Assembly (NCBI RefSeq): GCF_003096595.1
Contig: NZ_QEKO01000009.1
Location: 1-64,000, forward strand
Reading direction: 5' to 3'
DNA length: 64,000 bases
Source of the DNA: Pusillimonas noertemannii
GTDB taxonomy: Bacteria > Pseudomonadota > Gammaproteobacteria > Burkholderiales > Burkholderiaceae_B
Position numbers and translations under genes: made by a program
In this document: positions 1 through 7,910 of the stretch, in pieces
Numbering within the stretch: position 1 is the first letter of the stretch
Layout of the letters: the number at the start of each line of letters is the position of its first letter
The notes under the pieces: model-generated
Told to the model about the DNA's origin: nothing
Seen by the model: the letters and a program-made list of their open reading frames with translations, nothing else
The model's database searches: none

Positions 1-106
1 TGTCGTAGGCCAGGGCGCTGTCGATCGGGTGGTTCAGCACATAGTCCACGATGTCGACCAGTACCTGGTCGGGCTCGGGACGGACGTTGGAAATGTGAGT
101 GCTCAT
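1..106 (-). CDS. prpD: 2-methylcitrate dehydratase PrpD, N-terminal fragment (cut by window edge)
   Basis: Only the first 35 codons lie in the window; the gene runs off the left edge. The N-terminus reads MSTHISNVRPEPDQVLVDIV and continues with DYVLNHPIDSALAYD, which resembles the start of PrpD (2-methylcitrate dehydratase of the methylcitrate cycle). It follows prpC in the same direction after a 76-base gap, which gives the usual prpB-prpC-prpD order. PrpD dehydrates 2-methylcitrate to 2-methyl-cis-aconitate in the cytoplasm. The identification rests on a short stretch plus context; the rest of the protein is not visible. Confidence 0.85.
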   Translation of the reverse strand, partial: MSTHISNVRPEPDQVLVDIVDYVLNHPIDSALAYD

Positions 107-129
107 TGTTGTTCCGGTTGGCAAGGTTT

Positions 130-157
130 GAGCCATCCGCCTTCGGGCGGACGGCTC
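130..157 (-). other. intercistronic hairpin between prpC and prpD
   Basis: Two 12-base arms (130-141 and 146-157) pair with one A.C mismatch around a four-base loop. There is no T tract on either side, so this looks like an mRNA-stabilising or processing hairpin between prpC and prpD rather than an intrinsic terminator. Confidence 0.5.
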
Positions 158-182
158 GATCAAAGGGATGGGAAAAAGGGTT

Positions 183-1373
183 TCAGTTCCCGCGTTCTGA
201 AATCGGTGTGAACGTACGGTTCTCGGGCCCTACATAGTTGGCGGTGGGCCGGATGATCTTGTTGTCGATGCGCTGCTCGATGATGTGAGCCGCCCAGCCG
301 GCGGTGCGGGCAATGACGAACAGCGGCGTGAACATGGCCGTGGGCACGCCCATCATGTGGTATGACACGGCCGAGAACCAGTCCAGGTTGGGGAACATCT
401 TCTTGGCGTCCCACATGGTGCTTTCCAGCCGCTCGGCGATTTCGAACATGCCGGTGTTGCCGGCTTTGCCGGACAGTTGCCGCGCCACGCGCTTGATCAC
501 TTCGTTGCGGGGGTCCGAGATGGTGTACACCGGGTGGCCAAAGCCGATGATGACTTCTTTGTTGGCAACGCGGTTGCGTATGTCGGCCTCGGCCTCGTCG
601 GGCGAAGCGTAGCGTTTTTGCACTTCGAAGGCCACTTCATTGGCGCCGCCGTGCTTGGGCCCGCGCAGCGCGCCGATGCCGCCGGCGATGGCCGAATACA
701 TGTCCGAGCCGGTGCCGGCAATGACCCGGCAGGTGAAGGTCGAGGCGTTGAATTCGTGCTCGGCGTACAGGATGAGCGAGGTATGCATGGCCCGCACCCA
801 GTCGGCGTCGGGCTTGGCCCCATGCAGCAGATGCAGGAAGTTGCCGCCTATGCTGTCGTCATCGGTATGCACATCGATGATGCGCCCGTTGTGGCTGTAG
901 TGATACCAGTACAGCAGGGCCGAGCCCAAGCCGGCGATGAGCCGGTCGGCGATGTCGCGGGCATCGGGCGTATTGTGGTCGTCCTTTTCGGGCAGTACGC
1001 AGCCCAGCGCCGAAACATAGGTACGCATCACATCCATGGGGTGGCATGAGGCGGGCAGGCTTTCCAATACGTGCTGTACCTGCAGCGGCAGTCCGCGAAG
1101 CCGCTTCAGCTTCTCTTTGTAGGCCTTCAGTTCAACGGCGGTGGGCAGGCGGCCGTGAATCAGCAGGTGGGCCACCTCTTCGAACTCGCAGGCTTCGGCG
1201 ATGTCCAGGATGTCGTAGCCTCGATAGTGCAGGTCGTTGCCGCTGCGGCCCACGGTGCACAGGGCCGTGTTGCCCGCCACGACGCCCGACAGGGCGACGG
1301 ACTTCTTGGCCTTGGGTGCGCCGGTTCCCGGCTCTGCCGCGGGCGAGGCGGGGCGCTGGTTTGTCGTGGCCAT
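183..1373 (-). CDS. prpC: 2-methylcitrate synthase
   Basis: Condenses propionyl-CoA with oxaloacetate to 2-methylcitrate, the first committed step of propionate breakdown in the cytoplasm. The 396-residue protein has the citrate-synthase fold signature: GPKHGGAN with His241, GFGHPVY with His280 and an Asp near residue 331 form the expected catalytic triad. The short length and the ENRTF-type C-terminal region match PrpC better than GltA. An Ala/Pro/Lys-rich stretch of about 25 residues precedes the conserved core. It lies 24 bases downstream of prpB and upstream of prpD, so the three are one transcription unit. The start ATG is preceded by AAGGAG. Confidence 0.95.
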   Translation of the reverse strand: MATTNQRPASPAAEPGTGAPKAKKSVALSGVVAGNTALCTVGRSGNDLHYRGYDILDIAEACEFEEVAHLLIHGRLPTAVELKAYKEKLKRLRGLPLQVQHVLESLPASCHPMDVMRTYVSALGCVLPEKDDHNTPDARDIADRLIAGLGSALLYWYHYSHNGRIIDVHTDDDSIGGNFLHLLHGAKPDADWVRAMHTSLILYAEHEFNASTFTCRVIAGTGSDMYSAIAGGIGALRGPKHGGANEVAFEVQKRYASPDEAEADIRNRVANKEVIIGFGHPVYTISDPRNEVIKRVARQLSGKAGNTGMFEIAERLESTMWDAKKMFPNLDWFSAVSYHMMGVPTAMFTPLFVIARTAGWAAHIIEQRIDNKIIRPTANYVGPENRTFTPISERGN

Positions 1374-1397
1374 GGGTATCTCCTTGTATGCGATGTT

Positions 1398-2312
1398 TTA
1401 TTTGTCGGCGCCGCCGGCGTTCTGCCGGAAGAGCTCGTCCAGTTTCTGTTCGTAGGCGTGGTAGCCGATGCGGTCGTACAGCTCTTCGCGTGTCTGCATG
1501 GCGTCAAGAACGTTGTGCTGGTGTCCGTCGCGCCGGATTGCCGTGTATACCGCCTCGGCGGCCTTGTTCATGGCCCTGAAGGCGGAGAGCGGGTAAAGCG
1601 CCATGCCTACGCCGACACTGCGCAGTTCCTCTATCGTGAAGAGGGGGGTCTGCCCGAATTCGGTAATGTTGGCCAGCACGGGTACGTCAAGCGCCTCGGT
1701 GAAGGCCGCATAGGTTTCCAGATCGCGAACCGCTTCGGCGAAGATGGCGTCGGCGCCGGCTTCGACGCAGGCCTGGGCGCGCTCCAGCGCGGCTTGCAGG
1801 CCTTGCGAGGCCAGTGCGTCGGTGCGGGCAACAAGGTAAAAGCTGGCGTCGATGCGCGCGTCCGCGGCCGCCTTGACCCGGTCGGCCATCTCTTGCAGGC
1901 TTACGATTTCCTTGCCCGGCCGGTGGCCACAGCGCTTGGCGCCCACCTGGTCCTCGATATGGCATGCGGCGGCGCCGAACTTGATCAGGCTCTTGACGGT
2001 GCGGGCGATGTTGAAGGCCGACGGGCCAAAACCCGTGTCGATGTCCACCATCAGGGGCAGGTCGCACACATCCGTAATGCGGCGCACGTCGACCAGCACG
2101 TCGTCCAGCGTGTTGATGCCCAGGTCGGGCAGGCCCAGCGAACCCGCGGCCACGCCGCCGCCAGAGACATATACAGCCCTGTAGCCCGCCCGCTTTGCAA
2201 GCAGGGCGTGGTTGGCGTTGATGGCGCCGACGATTTGCAGGGGCTTTTCTTCGGCCAGCGCGGCGCGGAACAGTTCGCCGGGCGTAGGAGCAGTGTTTTG
2301 GCTTGAAGGCAT
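1398..2312 (-). CDS. prpB: 2-methylisocitrate lyase
   Basis: Splits 2-methylisocitrate into pyruvate and succinate, the last step of the methylcitrate cycle. The 304-residue form shows the isocitrate lyase/PEP mutase superfamily motif KRCGH at about residues 126-130 (catalytic Cys128) and the metal-binding DIDTGFG segment near residue 90. An in-frame ATG exists at 2354, but it lies upstream of the transcription start predicted from the sigma-54 promoter at 2351-2366, so the ATG at 2312 (MPSSQNT) is chosen. It is the first gene of the prpBCD unit and is divergent from prpR. Confidence 0.95.
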   Translation of the reverse strand: MPSSQNTAPTPGELFRAALAEEKPLQIVGAINANHALLAKRAGYRAVYVSGGGVAAGSLGLPDLGINTLDDVLVDVRRITDVCDLPLMVDIDTGFGPSAFNIARTVKSLIKFGAAACHIEDQVGAKRCGHRPGKEIVSLQEMADRVKAAADARIDASFYLVARTDALASQGLQAALERAQACVEAGADAIFAEAVRDLETYAAFTEALDVPVLANITEFGQTPLFTIEELRSVGVGMALYPLSAFRAMNKAAEAVYTAIRRDGHQHNVLDAMQTREELYDRIGYHAYEQKLDELFRQNAGGADK

Positions 2313-2350
2313 GGTATTTTGACCAAGTGATGGGTAATGCTTAACTATAC

Positions 2351-2366
2351 GCAAACTTCATGCCAA
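2351..2366 (-). promoter_or_regulatory. sigma-54 promoter of prpBCD
   Basis: Read on the minus strand the sequence is TTGGCATGAAGTTTGC, with GG and GC exactly ten bases apart, as in -24/-12 promoters. Transcription would start near 2340, giving a leader of about 28 bases before the prpB ATG at 2312. The neighbouring prpR encodes a sigma-54-dependent activator, which fits. Confidence 0.85.
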
Positions 2367-2459
2367 ATTCGCGGTCGATTTTATGAATACATAAGTCTTT
2401 ATTTTTAATAAAGAAAAATATTGACCGTGATTATTTGGCGTCGAATATCTGCGACCGTG

Positions 2460-2497
2460 TTTCAATATTGAAATAATCATGTTTCAATTTCTGAAAC
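2460..2497. promoter_or_regulatory. two candidate PrpR operators (TTTCA/TGAAA inverted repeats)
   Basis: A perfect 14-base palindrome TTTCAATATTGAAA (2460-2473) is followed by a second inverted repeat, GTTTCA and TGAAAC separated by five bases (2481-2497). They sit about 95-145 bases upstream of the sigma-54 promoter, the usual enhancer distance, and next to the prpR start, so they could also serve autoregulation. The AT-rich stretch between them and the promoter (about 2371-2450) could be a bend region. Assignment to PrpR is inference. Confidence 0.65.
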
Positions 2498-2517
2498 AGA
2501 GCTCAAGGAAACAGGCC

Positions 2518-4458
2518 ATGAACATGCCCATTGCTTCGCCTCCGCAGCTACCGGTGCACGTCGTGGCGGTGGGTCTTCACGGCTTGCGCCACTTGCTTGA
2601 AGAACTCATTCCCAGCGTTCGCAACGCTGAAGTCACCCTGATCGAAAAGGCCTACGACGAAGCGGTGGGCGATATCGCGGCCCTGCGCCGGCGAGCCACG
2701 GTCGACGCGATTGTTGCCGCCGGCTCCAACGGCAATTATCTGCGCCAGCGCCTGGACATTCCCGTGGTGCTGGTCCGGGTCAGCGGCTTCGATGTCATGC
2801 AGGGCCTGAGCGCGGCCCGGCGGTACGCCGGGCGCATCGCGCTGGTCACCTACGGCGTGGTTTCCGACGAAATTCGGCAGTTTGTCGAAACCTTTGCGTT
2901 GCCGGTCGAGCTGCGAAGCTATGGCAACGAAGACGAGGCCCGCGCCTGCGTTCATGAGCTGAAATCGATGGACGTGGAAGTCGTGGTCGCGCCCGGCCTG
3001 GTCGTGGACCTGGCCCGCGAAAACGGCCTGACCGGCATGTTGATCTATTCCCAAAGGCTGGTGCGCGAAGCCATCGAAGATGCCGTCGAGGTGGGCCGGC
3101 TGCGCAGGTCCGAGGCCGCCAAGCGCGACCGGATCAACACCATTCTGGGCGAACTGCGCGATGGCGTGGTGGCGGTCGATACCGAGGGGCGCATCGAGGT
3201 ATTGAACCCGGCGATGGAAAAAATACTGGGCCAGCCCGCCGGCAGGCTGGTGGGAAGGCCCTTGGCTTCCTTCATGGGCGATCTCGACCTCGAGCCCACG
3301 CTGCGTTGGCAACGGCCCGAGCTCGAACGGGTCCAGCGGTTTTCGGGCCGCACGCTGGTCACCAGCCGGGTACCCATTATCGAGCAGGGCAGGCTGACCG
3401 GCGCGGTGCTTACCTGCCAGGACCCTGAAGCGATCCGCCGCATGGACCGCAGCCTGCGTACGCGCAGCGCGTCGCGCATGCGCTCCGTGCGATACGGGCT
3501 TGACGACATCGTGGGTGACAGCAGGCTGATCGCCGACGTCAGGGCGCGCGTGCTGGCTTGCGCCAGAAGCCGGGCCACGGTCCTCATCACGGGGGAAAGC
3601 GGCACGGGCAAAGAGCTGATCGCCCAAAGCATCCATATGGAAAGCGAGCGCTCCAGCCAGCCTTTCGTGGCCATCAATTGCGGCGCCTTTCCCGAAAGCC
3701 TGCTTGAAAGCGAGCTGTTCGGCTATACCGAAGGGTCTTTCACCGGCGCAAGCCGCGGCGGCAAGACAGGGCTGTTCGAGGCCGCCCATACGGGCACGCT
3801 ATTTCTGGATGAAATCGGCGAAATGCCGCTGTCGCTGCAAACCCGCTTGCTGCGGGTCTTGCAGGAAAAAGAAGTACTGCGCATCGGCGCCACCGATCCT
3901 ACGCCGATCGACGTGCGCATCATCGCCGCCACGCATCAGGACCTGGCTTCACAAGTCGCAGCGGGCGTGTTCCGGCGAGATCTCTATTATCGACTGAACA
4001 TTCTCCTGATCCGCCTGGCGCCCCTGCGCGACCGGCCCGAAGATCTGCGTCCGCTTATCCAGGCGCTGCAAAAGAAATGGCTCGAGCAGCCAGGCGATCG
4101 GCCGCAGCTGGACGAGGCCTTGGTCAAGGCCTTGCTCGAAGCTTCGCGCAACTATGCCTGGCCGGGAAATGTCCGCGAACTCGAGAACGTGCTGGAACGT
4201 GTCATGGTGCTCAGCGACCTGTACCCGGCGCAAGGGGCTGCAGCCGACGCGCTGAAGACCCTGGTTCCCGAGATCTTTGAGGAAGGCGCCGCCGCGAGCG
4301 GCTCATTGGAAGAGCGTCGCAGGGCGGCCGACCTGCGCCACATCAAGCAGGTGCTGCGCGAGTGCGGCGGCAATCAGGCAAAGGCCGCAGAACTGCTGAA
4401 CATCAGCCGCACCACGCTTTGGCGCCGATTGAAATCAGACGGGCAGGGGGCCGGCTAA
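2518..4458 (+). CDS. prpR: propionate catabolism activator, sigma-54 dependent
   Basis: Enhancer-binding activator of prpBCD, expected to respond to 2-methylcitrate. Domain order: PrpR_N sensor (about residues 10-190), PAS-like segment (about 205-320), AAA+ sigma-54 interaction domain with Walker A GESGTGKE (about 358) and the loop motif GSFTGA (about 405, Ser in place of the usual first Ala), then a Fis-type helix-turn-helix at the C-terminus (about 612-640). An in-frame ATG at 2479 would add 13 residues, but it abuts the inverted repeat at 2481-2497. The ATG at 2518, preceded by AAGGA, is preferred. The protein then has 646 residues, slightly longer than the E. coli protein. Confidence 0.92.
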   Translation: MNMPIASPPQLPVHVVAVGLHGLRHLLEELIPSVRNAEVTLIEKAYDEAVGDIAALRRRATVDAIVAAGSNGNYLRQRLDIPVVLVRVSGFDVMQGLSAARRYAGRIALVTYGVVSDEIRQFVETFALPVELRSYGNEDEARACVHELKSMDVEVVVAPGLVVDLARENGLTGMLIYSQRLVREAIEDAVEVGRLRRSEAAKRDRINTILGELRDGVVAVDTEGRIEVLNPAMEKILGQPAGRLVGRPLASFMGDLDLEPTLRWQRPELERVQRFSGRTLVTSRVPIIEQGRLTGAVLTCQDPEAIRRMDRSLRTRSASRMRSVRYGLDDIVGDSRLIADVRARVLACARSRATVLITGESGTGKELIAQSIHMESERSSQPFVAINCGAFPESLLESELFGYTEGSFTGASRGGKTGLFEAAHTGTLFLDEIGEMPLSLQTRLLRVLQEKEVLRIGATDPTPIDVRIIAATHQDLASQVAAGVFRRDLYYRLNILLIRLAPLRDRPEDLRPLIQALQKKWLEQPGDRPQLDEALVKALLEASRNYAWPGNVRELENVLERVMVLSDLYPAQGAAADALKTLVPEIFEEGAAASGSLEERRRAADLRHIKQVLRECGGNQAKAAELLNISRTTLWRRLKSDGQGAG

Positions 4459-4482
4459 ACAAACAAAGGCCCCCGGGCACGG

Positions 4483-5214
4483 CTACCACGGTACCGGCCC
4501 GCCTTCCATGAAGAAGCCCCCTGTGGGACCGCTTGCGTCCAGTGTGGCGTAGTGCACGATGACTTCGGCTGCCTGTGCGACGGAGCGGGTGCCGTTGAAC
4601 TGGTTCAAGCCCGTCTTGGTGTAGCCCGGATTGACCGAATTGACCTTGAATCCCTCCGCCAGCAGTTCCTTGGCCAGGAGCACGGTGAAAGCATTGAGCG
4701 CCGCTTTGGACGAGTTGTAAGCAAACAGGTTTACACGGTGAAAAGCAAAGTCCGGATAGCTGTGCAGGCTGAGCGAGCCCAGCTCGCTCGAGACGTTCAC
4801 GATCGTCCGCCTTGCGCCCGCCCTGAGCAGCGGCATCAGGCGCTGCGTCAACAGGACAGGACCGAAGACATTGACCTCATAGGTTTGCCGCAGGGCTTCT
4901 TCGGTGCATTCGGTGGGCGCGAGCCTTTCCAGCTGCACTCCGGCATTGTTGACCAGCACGTCGAGCCGGCCTTCGGCTTCGTGCAAAGTATTGAAGCACG
5001 AGACCAGGGTGGCGGGAGCCGTGACGTCCAGCTGCACGACCCGGATGTCCGCCTGGGGCATGTCCAGTTCTTTCCTGGCCTGTTCGCCCAGCCGCGGGTC
5101 GCGGCAGGCCAGGTACACAATGTAGCCGCGTTCTGCCAGTTGGCGCACGGTTTCCAGGCCTATGCCTTTATTGGCGCCGGTGACCAGTGCTATGGGTTTA
5201 TCGCTGGAGTTCAT
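4483..5214 (-). CDS. short-chain dehydrogenase/reductase (carbonyl reductase-like)
   Basis: Classical SDR of 243 residues with TGANKGIG cofactor loop (12-19), NNAG (89-92), catalytic Ser at about 142-143, Tyr166 and Lys170 in YNSSK. It should reduce a carbonyl or oxidise an alcohol with NAD(P)H. The TGANKGIG form, with Asn-Lys in the loop, resembles carbonyl-reductase-like SDRs. It is convergent with prpR (24-base gap) and divergent from a MarR-family gene 64 bases away, so the MarR protein is its likely regulator. The substrate cannot be told from sequence. Confidence 0.85.
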   Translation of the reverse strand: MNSSDKPIALVTGANKGIGLETVRQLAERGYIVYLACRDPRLGEQARKELDMPQADIRVVQLDVTAPATLVSCFNTLHEAEGRLDVLVNNAGVQLERLAPTECTEEALRQTYEVNVFGPVLLTQRLMPLLRAGARRTIVNVSSELGSLSLHSYPDFAFHRVNLFAYNSSKAALNAFTVLLAKELLAEGFKVNSVNPGYTKTGLNQFNGTRSVAQAAEVIVHYATLDASGPTGGFFMEGGPVPW

Positions 5215-5278
5215 TTTCCTTCCTTGTCGAGCAGGGTGATGGAGTAAGATTTCAGTTTTTCAAGATCGAAGGGCAACC

Positions 5279-5788
5279 GTGACTTTGGGTGAATCTGATC
5301 TGGACCTGGGCTTGACGCATGGCTGGCGTTCGGACAATGTGGGTCGCCTGCTGCTTGCCGGATTCAGTTTTTTCGAAGGCAGGTTGATGGGCCGGCTCGA
5401 ACAGTCGGGCTTTTCGATGGTTCGGCACGTTCACTTCAATGTCCTGCGCCACCTCGATCCCGACGGCACGCGCATTGTCGACCTGGCCGCCCGAGCGCAG
5501 ATCACCAAGGGCTCCATGGGCAAGATCGTCAAGGAGTGCGAGCAATTGGGCCTGGTGCAGCTTCGTGTCGACCCGCAGGACGGCCGGGCCAAAGTAGTGT
5601 CGTTTGCCGCAAAAGGCATAGAGCTCATGCAGGCCATCCGCAACGCCATGACAGAGGTGCAGGCGGAAATGACGTGCATCACCGGCGAAGAGGACATGCG
5701 GGCCATGCAGCGGGCCTTGCGCGCCCTGCATGGCCATGCCGCATGCGACGAGAGAGCCCGGCCCGCGCAGGTGCGTGTGCGGGGCTAG
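5279..5788 (+). CDS. MarR-family transcriptional regulator
   Basis: 169 residues with a winged-helix MarR core: the segment AARAQITKGSMGKIVKECEQLGLV is the recognition-helix region and RVDPQDGRAKVVS is the wing. The start is GTG at 5279, preceded by AAGGG. It is divergent from the SDR gene across 64 bases, the usual arrangement for a local repressor sensing an aromatic or phenolic ligand. It is convergent with the Rieske gene (13-base gap). The C-terminal 20 residues are Arg/Ala-rich and poorly conserved in character. Confidence 0.85.
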   Translation: MTLGESDLDLGLTHGWRSDNVGRLLLAGFSFFEGRLMGRLEQSGFSMVRHVHFNVLRHLDPDGTRIVDLAARAQITKGSMGKIVKECEQLGLVQLRVDPQDGRAKVVSFAAKGIELMQAIRNAMTEVQAEMTCITGEEDMRAMQRALRALHGHAACDERARPAQVRVRG

Positions 5789-5801
5789 TCCCGGGTGCGG
5801 C

Positions 5802-6833
5802 TCAGTCCACCGGGTTGCTTTCTTTTTCAAGTCGCTGCATGACCCGCCGCATCTGGATGCGCGCGGCGTCCGAAACCAGGTCTACCGTCCGGTCTTCGCC
5901 CGTGGAAAGCAGCATGGCCTGCTGCGCTTCGACGATGCGTTTGTCTTCCTTGAACGCCGTGTCGATCTCTCGATACAGCGCCTCGGTGATCTGGGGCTCG
6001 TCTTGCCGGAAGCCGTGGGCAGGGGCCCAGAAGTAGAGGCAGCTTGTTTCGGTGACCGGTGTCAGGCCATGGAATACGCGAATGGCCACGCCGTCCTGGT
6101 CGCGGTTTTCTTGTGCGCCTTTTCCAACATCTATGCCGCCGGTCCATTGGATGATGGACGAGGGCGCTATGTATTCGAATTCGGCCCAACGATCTATATT
6201 GCCCTTGAACTCAACGACCTTGGAGTAGGTGGCCGGAGGGGGGCTGTTGAGCAGCCAGCGCACGTACTTGAGGCCGTTGTCGCCGGGAGTGACGACCGTC
6301 TTGGCGTCGACGTGCACGTTGGGGTTGCCGCCTATGGTCGACTTGTGCACATAACCCACGTGCGTCATGTCCATCAGGTTGTCCACCATCAACTTATAGC
6401 TTGCCTCGATTTCGTATACGGCGTGCTTGTGAGGCCAGCGCTCGTGGTCGTTATGGAAGGGGTAGTCGATGATGCTCGATTCATCGGCCAGTTCGGGATC
6501 GCCCATCCAGATCCAGATGAACTCGTCCTTTTCGACGACGGCATAATGCCGGACGCAGGCCTTGGCGGGAATCTTGTCCTGGGCCGGAATCTTGACGCAC
6601 TGTCCGGAGCCGTCGAACACCATGCCGTGATAGCCGCACTCGAGCCCGCCCTCGACGACCTGGCCAAAGCGCAGCGGCGCGGCCCGATGGCAACATCGAT
6701 CTTCCAGCGCGCCGACCTTTCCCGCGTGGTCGCGGAAGAACACGATAGGCTCGTTCATGATGGTGCGGGCAAAGGGCGCCTGTTCGACCTCATGGGCCCA
6801 GGCGCCTATGTACCAGGCGTTTCGAATGAACAT
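5802..6833 (-). CDS. Rieske-type ring-hydroxylating/O-demethylating oxygenase, alpha subunit
   Basis: 343 residues. The Rieske [2Fe-2S] ligands are visible as C47-x-H49 and C66-x-x-H69 (CGYHG). The mononuclear iron site is in DNLMDMTHVGYVH, with His158 and His163. Length and the single-chain layout resemble vanillate O-demethylase-type oxygenases (VanA) rather than biphenyl-type large subunits. It needs a reductase partner, and none is encoded nearby. The start at 6833 (MFIRNAWY) has an AAGGAG ribosome site; a longer reading frame upstream is not needed. It follows the VOC gene in the same direction after 162 bases. Likely role: first oxidation or demethylation of an aromatic substrate. Confidence 0.85.
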   Translation of the reverse strand: MFIRNAWYIGAWAHEVEQAPFARTIMNEPIVFFRDHAGKVGALEDRCCHRAAPLRFGQVVEGGLECGYHGMVFDGSGQCVKIPAQDKIPAKACVRHYAVVEKDEFIWIWMGDPELADESSIIDYPFHNDHERWPHKHAVYEIEASYKLMVDNLMDMTHVGYVHKSTIGGNPNVHVDAKTVVTPGDNGLKYVRWLLNSPPPATYSKVVEFKGNIDRWAEFEYIAPSSIIQWTGGIDVGKGAQENRDQDGVAIRVFHGLTPVTETSCLYFWAPAHGFRQDEPQITEALYREIDTAFKEDKRIVEAQQAMLLSTGEDRTVDLVSDAARIQMRRVMQRLEKESNPVD

Positions 6834-6995
6834 GGCGTTCTCCTTGGCAAGGCTGTGTGGTGGTTGCGGGCAGGGCAGGTCGCGGGACGGCATTGCGGGC
6901 GCGCGCATGCGGGCGCGCGAGTGCTGGCGGGGCTCGTGCGCCCCGCGCCAGCGATATCGGAAGGTGTGGCGGCCTGCTTCGGCGGCCGCCGGAGC
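6834..6995. other. 162-base spacer with GC-rich tandem motif
   Basis: The gap between the VOC and Rieske genes contains a short tandem repeat near 6896-6921 (GCGGGCGCGCG twice, joined by CAT) capable of strong secondary structure, and no ORF of coding character. It may be an intercistronic structure; nothing more can be assigned. Confidence 0.4.
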
Positions 6996-7619
6996 TTATT
7001 GCGCCGGGTCGACGAAGGGCGTCATTTTTTGGGCGATGCGGGCGCGCCACTGCGTATAGGGCTCGAAGCCCTCGCTTTCTTCGCACAGCTTTTTGGTCAG
7101 CTCGAAGATTTCGTCGTCGCTCTGGGTCAGGTCGAGCGGAATCAGGAACGGCTGGGTGATATACCAGTCGGTGTCGACGAAGAACTCGAGATTGTTGCCT
7201 TCGGGATCGTGCGCGTAGATGCTCCAGGCGATGCCGTGATTGGCGGGGAAGATGCTGTCGCCGCCGGCCGCGGCCAGGCGCTTCTGGATGTCGCGCAGGT
7301 CGGAAAGCCCGCCCAGCTTGAAAGATATCTGGTTGATACTGGGCCCGAACTGCGGGTTGGCGGTGTTGCCGGGAAGCTCGGCGGGACGGCCGGTGGCCAG
7401 CACGATCTGATGGTGGTCAAGCGGGTCGCGCGAGAGAAACACCAGCTGCATTCCGCCGGCATGTCCGCGGTCGGTCACGGTAAAGCCAAGTACCTTGGTG
7501 TAGAACTCTTCCATTGCCGGTATGTTTTTTACGCTGAGGCCCATGTGGCTGAACTTCAGGTTGACGGCGGGTTCGTTCTGTTCGGTGGTGGTGGCTTCTG
7601 CCTGGGTTGCGACGGTCAT
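6996..7619 (-). CDS. VOC-superfamily (extradiol dioxygenase-like) protein
   Basis: 207 residues with the beta-alpha-beta-beta-beta units of the vicinal-oxygen-chelate fold. Likely metal ligands are His25 (FSHMGLSV), His70/71 (LDHHQIVL) and Glu146 (NLEFFVD). The C-terminal 50 residues (TDWYITQPF... to the end) form an extra helical tail. The start at 7619 has AGGAGACAACC upstream; the reading frame is open further upstream without coding character. It lies upstream of and co-directional with the Rieske gene, so ring cleavage or a related oxygen-dependent step on the Rieske product is plausible. Glyoxalase-like or binding functions cannot be excluded. Confidence 0.8.
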   Translation of the reverse strand: MTVATQAEATTTEQNEPAVNLKFSHMGLSVKNIPAMEEFYTKVLGFTVTDRGHAGGMQLVFLSRDPLDHHQIVLATGRPAELPGNTANPQFGPSINQISFKLGGLSDLRDIQKRLAAAGGDSIFPANHGIAWSIYAHDPEGNNLEFFVDTDWYITQPFLIPLDLTQSDDEIFELTKKLCEESEGFEPYTQWRARIAQKMTPFVDPAQ

Positions 7620-7670
7620 GGTTGTCTCCTGTGTTCGTTCGTGCGTCTGCGTGGGAGTGCGGCGCCTTTT

Positions 7671-7689
7671 TAGTATGGTGACGATACTA
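7671..7689. promoter_or_regulatory. inverted repeat upstream of the VOC gene
   Basis: TAGTAT and ATACTA flank seven bases, an exact inverted repeat about 55 bases upstream of the VOC start. A TTGACA element (minus strand, 7698-7703) lies just upstream, so this could be an operator covering a promoter. The inner part also reads T-G-GT-G-AC-G-A, reminiscent of GntR/FadR-type half sites, but the cognate regulator is unknown. Confidence 0.45.
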
Positions 7690-7910
7690 CTTGCCACTGT
7701 CAATGCATTTTGACTCGTTTTGCCGCGCTGTGCGCAACCGGTTTCGTCCGGATGATTACCTATTGGCATCACCCGGATCGAATTGCCATCTTATGCCACT
7801 GTAGCGGGCTGGGTAAATTTTCCAAGAGGTATTTTCCCGGAACAGGTTTCGTCCTGGAAAAAGCCCTGGAAAAATGAATGCTGCAAAGAACACTCGGTGG
7901 AGAACAATAC

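Noticed and set aside
5730-7673. Long plus-strand open frame across the Rieske and VOC genes (647 codons)
   Set aside because: It is antisense to two genes with clear motifs and has no recognisable domain; at this GC content long antisense frames are expected.
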